DNA of 20,683 nucleotides from Stentor roeselii (taxonomy: Eukaryota > Ciliophora > Heterotrichea > Heterotrichida > Stentoridae): NCBI GenBank assembly GCA_006503475.1, contig RSEH01000422.1, forward strand, positions 1 through 20,683, given 5' to 3'. The position numbers were made by a program, and so were the translations under genes. The notes beneath the pieces were generated by a model, which was not told the origin of the DNA, did not search any database, and worked only from the letters and a program-made list of their open reading frames with translations. This document shows positions 9,682 to 18,700 of the stretch, one piece after another; position 1 is the first letter of the stretch; each line of letters begins with the position of its first letter.

Positions 9682-9891
9682 AACTATATAAATAATATTG
9701 AATATTAGTAAGTTTACAATTTTCGAATATTTGGCATATCTCTTAAATATTATCTCATACAAAAAATTTCTAATTACTCCTAATAAGTATGATTAAAAGT
9801 AGACTTTGAGGCTTAAAATATCTGAAGCTTTCCAGTGTTCAGAAATAAAATCGATCAAAGTTACATATTTCTTTGACTAAATAGTTAATAA

Positions 9892-11260
9892 ATGCTTATT
9901 TGTATTAAATTACTAATATCTATAAATATGTCTTTCATTTCTGAAGGCTCTAATCCAGCTGAAGCTTTTAGTTTTGAATCTTCAAATTCTTTGCGATACT
10001 GTAGAAATTGCAATGAACTACCAAGTTCGAAGATTCATAAGCAAATCTGCATTAATCCAAATATCGAAAGTTGCATTATTCAGATTTCAGCAGAAATGAA
10101 CGAAGTTATCACTGTATTGAAAAAGGCATTAAATCAAGAAGTAAAGGACCTTAAGCAAAGGAATAAAGATTCAGAATTATCTGAAATTAAACTAAGTACC
10201 TTCAACAAAGAAATGAAAATTTTGCTTATTGAAGCAGCATATAATATTTTCAAAGATGCTGACTATAATAAGCTTACAAGGAAACTAAGAGAAAAAGAAC
10301 GGGATTTAGATGAAAACATTAAGAAATATAATGAGTTTCAGAGTATTTTACTTGAAAAAATTATAGACTATGAAACACTTAGAAGTAATTATGAAAAAAA
10401 AGTGCAGTGCGTACCTCAAATTATTAAGAAAACTGATGAATCATATTTATTTGAGAAGGATTTATCTCAAAAAACTGATGACTCTGATGAAATTTGGACA
10501 AAATTTAATAAAAACATAATTGATTTAAATGAACTTCAAAAAAAATATATCGAAATAATGAAGCAGAATGATGAACTTAAGGAACAATTAAAGAATGAGC
10601 AAACTTTAGCACAAATCAAAATAGAATATGATAAGTTGAAGAATAAATATGAAAAGAAAAAGAAGGACTTGGCTCAAAAAATTGCAGACTATGATAAACT
10701 TGAAAGTAAATATGAATTGAAAGAGAAAGATTTAGATATTACAAACAGAGACTATAAAATAATTCTAAATGAATTAGAAATAAACAAGCAGCATTCGGAG
10801 TGTATGAATAAAAGCTTTACAGAACTTAATGATGAATATTTGAAAATAAAAGAAAAAAGCGCATCATTACCACAAGGTTTTAATTATTTAGATTTCAGAA
10901 ATTTAAGTTTAACTGATAAAAAGATTCAAATTTCTCAGAGTTTGAACTTTGTTCGATTAGTCAATGAATATGACCATGAGTTTCTTATTTCAAACAATCA
11001 AACTTTTTTGTTCAGATGTAACTTATATTTAGGTGAAATAAAATATAGATTGTAACCTGCATTTAGGGAGTAATAATTATAAAGTAAGCCGCTCCACTCA
11101 AGACAAAGCATGTATCAGATAATCAGTATATGTTTATAACCTTTATACTAGGGAATTAGAGCCACGTTCCCTGAGTGAGCCGAATTGGTTGAATAACGGA
11201 TCATATGCTTGGAGATGGAAGAACTTTTATCCGGAATGCATATTCAAGGATTGGGAGTAG
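9892..11260 (+). CDS. Zinc-finger-like coiled-coil protein with two micro-introns (445 residues after splicing)
   Basis: The unspliced frame ends at 11055 after 387 codons. Removing GT..AG stretches at 11033-11048 and 11112-11126 extends it in a protein-like frame to TAG at 11258-11260. Exons are 9892-11032, 11049-11111 and 11127-11260, totalling 1338 bases (446 codons). The ATG at 9892 follows an in-frame TAA; the ATG at 9928 (protein beginning MSFISEGS) is at least as likely, since the 12 residues before it are AT-coded and hydrophobic. Residues 37-53 hold a C-x2-C-x8-H-x3-C cluster that could bind zinc. Residues about 60-335 are charged coiled coil with a recurring DYxKLxxKYExKEKDL-type unit. 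The end (ALYVYNLYTRELEP, then a Trp-rich tail) vaguely resembles strands of a beta-propeller, perhaps a truncated Kelch-like protein. The likely role is structural or scaffolding; function is unknown. Confidence 0.75.
11033..11048 (+). other. 16-base intron 1 of the coiled-coil gene
   Basis: The sequence is GTGAAATAAAATATAG. Splicing joins G at 11032 to AT at 11049 (codon GAT) and opens the downstream frame. If retained, translation stops at TAA 11053-11055, which would give the truncated 387-residue protein. Length and GT..AG ends match the 15-16 base introns known from heterotrich ciliates. Confidence 0.75.
11112..11126 (+). other. 15-base intron 2 of the coiled-coil gene
   Basis: The sequence is GTATCAGATAATCAG. 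It contains the only in-frame stop (TAA at 11120-11122) between exon 2 and the terminal TAG. Its removal keeps the frame and yields the continuous reading DKALYVYNLYTRELEP across the junction. Two independent micro-introns in a row, each needed to restore the frame, support each other. Confidence 0.78.
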
Positions 11261-12726
11261 TTAGATAATAGCTTAATTAATCAATTATAAAATTTTTAGC
11301 TTTTCTTATAAGAAATAGTGATAAAACATGACTTTACTTTTTTATTTTGAAATGGTTATTTAGAGTAATTTTTTGGTTTCATTTAATACCAATTAGTTTA
11401 TTAAGTTTAAACCAAAGAAATTTAATCAAAGCGAGATACTTTAAAAAACTTAAATTACATCAAAAATAAATTACTCATTAAACATCAACTTCAATCCCAG
11501 TTTACCTTATATCTAAGCTTAATATGATCTAAATTAATTATCCTAAATTTAATGATCAATCAACATCTTTAATTACTTAAAGATTTGAGTTAATTTTATT
11601 CTTTAAAACAATCTAAATCTTATCATAAGATTTATTATGCTTTTATTCAATCTATAAAATATTATTTTAACAAAGATTTATTTTTAATTAAGGTTTTAAT
11701 AATTGTTCAGCAAAACTCTGAAGGTTTAATTTTATCAATTTCTCTGCTTATTGAATCAACTTAATTTACTATCATATACCTAAATATATTTTTGATGGAA
11801 CCATTTTTAAAATATGCCATTGAAGTATTTAGATATCGATAATTGATTGATTAGAATTATATCCAGCTTTTCTATCTTAAAATTTAAAAGTTCAAATTGA
11901 TTAAGTCAGCTTTTATTTATGAAAATAATAATTTCATCTATAACCTACTATATTTAGATTTATCTACCTTTTTGCAAATTGATAAATTTGGACAACTATA
12001 TTCAGCCATATACACTTTTTTGTATATATTTAACTGTATAAACTTAATCAGGTTCACCCTTATCATAAAATAAATATGAGGGCGAAGGCAAAGACAAAGA
12101 CTATAAATCTGTTCATATAAACTCATTTTCGAAACAAATGCCATTTATGAAATCAAATCATAATAACTTAAAAAATGAAATATTATCAAGAATTATTTGA
12201 AGAGCTTTTACAAAAAATGTCTTAGCAAATCTTTTAATTTTCTGCATCTGTATATAATCAGAGTGAGTTAATATTAGGGTATACTTAAAATATTGCCAAC
12301 TGATACATAATGCAAAACCATATTTCTCTTAAAGGCTAATTGATTATCTTTTAAAATCTTTTACTATTCTCTAATAATATAGACATTATTTCAACATAAA
12401 TATAAAAAGAGTTAGTATAAACTCAGTCTCTAACATTTTTATTATCAAATCAATCTTATGATGATTTGATACTCTATAATCAAAGATCCTTGATTTATCC
12501 TTAGGATCATTCAAAAAGATTCGAAAAAAAATCTCTTCGATCCAATCTATTATTCATATCATATCTCATAAAACAAGCCAAACCTATATCCAACATTCAG
12601 AAACATATAAAACACTTAAATAATTACTCCGAAAAAAGATTTCTCAAAGAAAACCAGTCCTTCCTCAGTCTATACTTCCAAAACCTAAACAGTTACAATA
12701 ATCTTTTGTTTAAAACGCATATATAA
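11261..12726. other. 1.5-kb AT-rich gap upstream of the WD40-channel gene
   Basis: No convincing intact gene is visible between the coiled-coil gene and the WD40-channel gene. About 40 bases after the TAG at 11258 lies a 14-base perfect palindrome, TTTCTTATAAGAAA (11302-11315), which could form a hairpin near the 3' end of the transcript, though chance is possible in such DNA. The last 220 bases hold a long open stretch annotated separately. The promoter of the channel gene must be here, but no element could be assigned. Confidence 0.55.
12505..12726 (+). pseudogene. 73-codon open stretch without a start, in frame with the WD40-channel gene and closed by TAA just before its ATG
   Basis: After TAG at 12502-12504 the frame stays open to the TAA at 12724-12726, directly against the channel gene's ATG. 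The translation (for example LLFISYLIKQAKPISNIQKH and EKRFLKENQSFLSLYFQNLN) has no methionine. The strand is C-rich and G-poor compared with the genes. It may be a relic of the end of another gene, a decayed N-terminal extension of the channel, or a leader that is open by chance. No 15-16 base intron removes the TAA. Confidence 0.25.
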
Positions 12727-15700
12727 ATGAATATTCGGGATAGCAAATCTGGCGGAATTCAAAACAACAGAGTGGCTCCTGAGGGATCCTCTGAAAAAAG
12801 CGAAGAGCTTCAAAAAGCAAAGAAAAAATTCAGGAAGATGAAGATGGACGATTATTTACTCGATTGCATCAACAGAAAATTGCTTGAAATCAGAACATGT
12901 CCCTATATCGATATCAAGCATGTTGGAAGGATCAATTCGATTACTTTCTCGAAATGTGGGACCTATGTTGCTAGCGCTTCTGAAGATAAGTTCGTGAAAG
13001 TTTGGAATCTTTATAACAACGACGAATTGTTCTGCGATTGCCATGATGATGAAGTCTTTTCAGTCAGTTTCTCACCGAATGCAAAATACATCGCTTCTGC
13101 GTCTAAAGATAAGACTCTGAAAGTTTGGCACATTGCCAAAGACAGAGAACTATTTACTGGAACGCATAATGGAATTGTTTGGTCGGTTTTTTTTGCACCT
13201 AGAGGAAAACTAATCGCTTCTGGGGGAGAAGATCAAATAGTTAAGATTTGGGGCATAGACGGGAGCTTGAAAAGAGAGATTAAAACTCATTCAGATTCAG
13301 TTTTTGAGGTTCTGTTTTCAAATAATGAAAAATATTTAGCTTCGAGGTCAAAAGATTTCACTGTAGGGGTGTGGAGCTTTAAAAAATCAAAAAACATTTA
13401 TACTGTTCATCATCAGAATACAGTAACTTCAATATGTTTTTCATCTAATAATGAACTAATTGGATCAGGATCAGAAGACAACTATATAAAGGTTTACAGC
13501 ATGAAAATGCAAAAGGAAGTGTTTAGTGAAAAGCATTCAGATCAAGTAAAATCGGTTGCCTTCTCCCCCAATAACCTATATATAGCATCCGCTTCATTTG
13601 ACAAAACTGTAAAGGTTTGGAATATCAATCAAAATCTAGAAATATTTCAAGGAGTGCATGGAGATAAAGTCTACACTGTAACTTTTTCACCTGACGGGAA
13701 TTTCTTAGCTTCAGGGTCCTTTGACAAGACAGTGAAGGTTTGGAACATCCAAGAAAATAAAATAGAGTTCAGTGAAAACCACTCAGCAACAGTTTACACA
13801 GTAGCTTTCTCACCGGATGGGTCATTCTTGGCTTCAGGGTCCTGGGACAAAACAGTAAAAGTGTGGAACATCAAAGAGAGGCAAGAAGAGTTCATAGGAG
13901 ATCACTCAGGAACTGTCTGGTCAGTTTCTTTCTCGAATGACGGCCGGTTTATCGTAACCGGTACTGAAGACTGCCAGGTGACAGTCTGGAACATAAAAGG
14001 AAAACGAAAAGAAATGACAACTTCTCATTCAAAAATTGTCAGATCAGTATGTTTCGCGAATACCCAGAGTAACTTATTCGCTTCGGCTTCTGAGGATGGT
14101 TCAATAAAACTTTCTGATCTCAATACGAAAGATGAGAAATCTTTTAAGAAACATGACCTGGGTGTGTTTTCATTATGTTTTTCTTTGACTGATAAATATT
14201 TGGCTAGCGGTTCGATGGACAAAACAGCGAAGGTCTGGAATCTTTCTGGAGAATTAATCAAAACCTTTAATCATGATGGGCTCGTCCGTTGCCTTCAATT
14301 TTCACCAGATGAAAGACATTTACTGTCCGGTTCTTCAGACAACAGTGTAAGAATTTTCGACATCGAAAACAATAATTCTAAAATCGTTTTTACTTCAACT
14401 AGAACAATAAGATCTGTGGCTTTTTCATCGGATGGGTGTTATTTTGCAGCTGGTTCAGAAGATGGCTTGGCGAAAATCTGGCAAATGTCTGATTATAAAG
14501 AATTCACAAATTCGAAGCATTCCAAAGCAGTTAGATCAGTCTGCTTTTCTCCAAACAATAAATTTTTTGCGTCTGGGTCTGAAGATAAAAGGGTTAGAAT
14601 TTTGAACATGAAGGATAAAACTGAAGAATTTAAGGCGGACCACTTGGGGCCAATCTGGTTTATTTGCTTTTCCCCGAACAGCGATTATCTAGCGACCGGC
14701 TCTGAGAACAAACTGGTAAAAGTCTGGAGTTTGGCTGAAAAACGAGAAGAACTGACTGGACATCATTCAGGAACAGTAACAACTCTTTGTTTTTCTCCTG
14801 ATTCTACATGTTTAGCTTCGGGATCTGAAGACAACACATTGAAGCTCTGGAAAATCAAAGCGAAACAAGGAGAAGTAAAAGAAAATGGTTCAGGTAAGAT
14901 TCTTGGGGTTGCGTTTTCTCCTAATAACAAGTATTTGGCTTCAGCTTCAGATGATGGCAAAGTAAGAGTTTGGAATCTTTCAGAAAATCGAGAAGAGTTC
15001 ACTCAGAGTCATCTGGCAAGCATTCGGTGTGTCGAGTTTTCAAAGGACAGCAAGTTCGTCGCCACTGGGTCCTTCGATAATACTATTCGCGTTTGGAGCA
15101 TCAAAGAAAAAAAAGAAATCTTTCACGGAAAACATTCAGCAAATGTAAACTCGGTCTCCTTTAATATGGAATCCAGTAATTTAGTAGCATCTGCCAGTGA
15201 TGACATGACAGCGAAGCTCTGGAACATTACTGAAAAGAAAGAAATCGCAAGTGCGCATCATTCAGGAAAGGTGTTTTCAGTTTCGCATGCAAATAGTGGC
15301 GAATTTATAGCCTCAGGCTCTGATGACAACACCATCAAAATATGGAATGTGAGCAAAAATAAAGAAGAGTTCAACGGGGTTCATGCTGGTACAGTCTGGA
15401 TTGTGTCTTTTTCGCCTGACTCGAAACTTGTCGCTTCAGGATCAGAGGATAATACATTAAAACTGTGGAGCATTCAATTAAAAGCTAATATCTTCACAGG
15501 AAATCATTCCAATACAGTTACGAGTTGTTTCTTTTCTGGTGACTCAAAATTTTTAGCTTCGGGGAGTGAAGACAGCACTGTTAGAGTCTGGAACCTTGAA
15601 GCGCAAAGAGAAGAATTTCGTGGAAAGCACTCCGATATTATCAGAGCTGTTTGCTTTTCAAGAGATAATAATTTTCTGGCCTCTGGTGGTGATGACAAAA

Positions 15701-18700
15701 TTGTCAATGTTTGGAACTTGAGAGAAAAGAGGATCGAAATCAGTGAAAACTTTGCAGGAGGTGTCACTTCTATTTGCTTCTCATATGATTGCACTTTTTT
15801 GGCGGTTGGATCTGAAGAAAAGAAACCAAAAATTTTCAATATAAAAAATAGAGATGAAATTACAATTGATGACCCTGTTGATGCAAAATCTTCTTTTATA
15901 AACAATTCAAAGATACCTAAGGAGATTATTGTAAAAGATCAGAAAATCCCTACTCCTAAAAAGATTGAACCAAATCAGACTTTTAATCACTCGGAGCAAG
16001 TTTCGTCAATCTGCTACTCTCCTGATGGGAACTTTATTGCTTCAGCCTCAAAGGATCATAGTGCTATCATATGGAATATCAAGCAAAAGAAAAAACTTAT
16101 TTGTATTAAGCATTCTGCAGATGTTCTATCAGTAAGTTTTTCCCCTGACGGTCGATTAATGGCGTCAGGATCAAAGGATAGATCGGTAAAGGTTTGGAAT
16201 ATTAAGGAAGATCGAAAAGAATTTATTGGCATTCATAAAGATACAGTTAACTCCGTATCCTTCGGTGCAGACGGAAATTTCTTAGCATCTGGATCAGCAG
16301 ATAAATTTGTGAAAATCTGGAATATCAAAGATAAGCGTGAGGAATTCCAAGCAGAACACAAAGCAAGTGTTATAATCGTCATTTTTTCACCTAATAGTGA
16401 ATATTTTGCATCAGGTACAGAAGATAACAAGATATCAGTGTGGAACATCAAAGAAAAGATCGAAGAATTCGCAGGATTTCAAAATCAAAAAATTAATGAG
16501 ATCTGTTTTTCGCCTAATGGAATTTTGATCGCTTCTGCTTCTGAAGATAAGACTGTACAAGTTTGGAACTTTTTAGAAGCCACTTCAAAACTAAACGGAA
16601 TTCATTCAGGAGCAGTCCGATCAGTGGCATTTGCTAATAATAGCAGCTACTTGGCCACAGGAACAAATGATGGAAAAGTGACTATATGGAATATAGAGGA
16701 TAGAGTTGAAGTTTTTATAAGAAATCATTCAAAAGTAGTTAGATCTGTAAGAATTTCCCCTGATGGGTTGAATATCGCATCAGGGTCAAGTGATGGCACT
16801 ATCATGATTTGGAGCTTGAAAGAAAAAAAGGAACCTTATTATGGAGAACATTCTGATGGTGTTCGAACTATAACTTTTTCACCACATGGAAATTACTTGG
16901 CCTCTGGCTCTTCAGACAAAACTGTAAAAATTTGGGTTCTTAGAGATATTAATCAAGAAAAAGACAAAGAATCAGATGAATTTCGAAGATTCGAAAAGTG
17001 GCCATACTATAAACAAAATAAAATTGATTTCATTTGTTTTTCATCAGATTTAAACGTAACTGCTTCAGGAAGTACAGATGCTCAAATATTAAAATTAAAG
17101 AATTTGAAGCAAGTGAGCTATTTAAACAGCCTCAAAGGTAATCCTAGATCATTATCACTGTCAGACCAAGGTGATATTTTAGCATACGAGTTAGAAAATA
17201 AAGGGCTGATTTTATGGGATGTGAAAACTAACCAAGAAATTCGTCATTATAAGCATTTTAAAGAAGTGACATCAAGTTGTTTTTCTACATCCGGAACCTA
17301 TTTGGCAGTGGGGACTGAAAACTTTATAGTTCTGATAAATCTAAAAGATTCAGCCAAACACAGTCTGAAAGAGCATAGTGAAGCAGTTATTGCTCTTTCT
17401 TTTTCGCCGAACGAAGACCGTTTAGCTTCTGGGTCATTCAATGGTGAAATAAAAGTTTGGAGTGTTCTAGAAAAGGGGTTTCTTTATAATTTGAATAAAC
17501 ACAGCATATGTGTTACTTCATTAAGTTTCTCACCGACTGGAGGAATCTTAGTATCAGGTTCCACGGACGGCTCATCCATTATTTGGAATTTGGATTCTCA
17601 ATATGAAATAGAAACTTTTTCTCCAGCCTTAACAGAAGTTTCTTCTGTTTCAATGTCCAGAGATGGACTGCTTGTCGCCGTTGGAGGGACAGAAAAATAT
17701 TTTGCTATATATAATATTGATTCTAGGAAAAAAATCTTTGATTATTCTTTCAATGATGATGTCATAAGAGTCACTTTTTCTTCTCTTGAAGATTCAATTG
17801 TAGTTGGACTCAGCAATGGAAATGCAATGACATGGAAATATGAGAAGACCCTAAAGGAAGATAGCCAAGATGATACATTTATGATGAAAGAATCTAAAGA
17901 ATTTTTAAGTAAAGACTTTTCAAAATATGGTCAAGAAGCCTGCAACCTGAAGATTGAATTTAAACAAGGGCCTACATATATAATTAATACCAGTCTCAAC
18001 CGAAATCAATTGAATGGAGTATCTGAAAACTTTGATCTTGCAAACCAGTTCAACTTAGCAATACTGAAAGGTTACGGTTACAGCATATCACAGAGCGACT
18101 TTGGCTTTGATGTTCTGAAGAAAAATGAAAAAGTGAACATGTTTAAAATTATCAGTGCTAAGGGTACGCAACTTAAATTGGAAATAGATTCGAAAATTTT
18201 TACTTTTAGGTTGGAAAATGAACTTAAATTGAATCAGCTCTATCTTGATATTATGGAATATCAAAATAAAGAAAACTGCGTCTTGAGCATAGATACTGAA
18301 GTGATTCCATCTAATACCATTGTACTAAGGCCAGCATCTGTAAGTGACTCATTTTTATACAGCCCTCTTAGCTACTATTACGCTCTTGAAGCCATCCAAA
18401 AAGGAGTCTATAAGAATATACGTTCAAAGCATTGCAATATCTTGATTTCTCAGTACAAATATACTGTTTTACACTTCGCATCTTATACAGGACAATCAAA
18501 ACCACTTGAAAATCTGCTCAATGATGAAGAAAAAAATGTTGATATCCGGGCAGATATCTTCGGAAAGTCACCGCTTTACTATTCTTGGATGAGAAAACAG
18601 CTGAGTTGTTTTGAAATAGTTCTTCAGTACCTAATTAAGTTGGACTCAAGCGATAATTATCGACTAATCAGCAACTTGCATTCAACTAGAAATGATTTTA

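Larger units (their letters stand above)
7756..9891. other. 2.1-kb AT-rich gap between divergent genes, with gene relics
   Basis: This stretch separates the minus-strand LNR gene from the plus-strand coiled-coil gene, so both promoters should lie in it. No intact gene is visible. Three stretches inside it (annotated separately) still read like protein, with interrupting stops or frame slips. The remainder, especially 8320-9000, is very AT-rich and dense in stops in all frames. Such a long gap is unusual for a compact macronuclear genome. Confidence 0.6.

Noticed and set aside
11060-11280. A less AT-rich island that can be folded into several stems (for example AGTATA with TATACT, AGGGAA with TTCCCT, TGAGTGAGC with an upstream partner), looking like a structured non-coding RNA.
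   Set aside because: The same bases read as a continuous protein end once the 16- and 15-base introns are removed, which explains the composition better. No tRNA, snRNA, SRP or RNase P signature was found.
11938-12144. A 68-codon minus-strand open frame whose ATG also sits in ATAAATG.
   Set aside because: It is short, lies in AT-rich sequence, and has no recognisable domain or neighbouring support; the start context alone is not enough.
12174-12224. A short plus-strand frame, MKYYQELFEELLQKMS.
   Set aside because: At 16 codons it is too short to support, and no micro-intron continues it convincingly.
15504-15905. A series of minus-strand open frames opposite the WD40 array with repeated LSSDPEAK-like motifs.
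   Set aside because: They are the reverse complement of the WD40 repeats, and their repetition is inherited from the sense strand.
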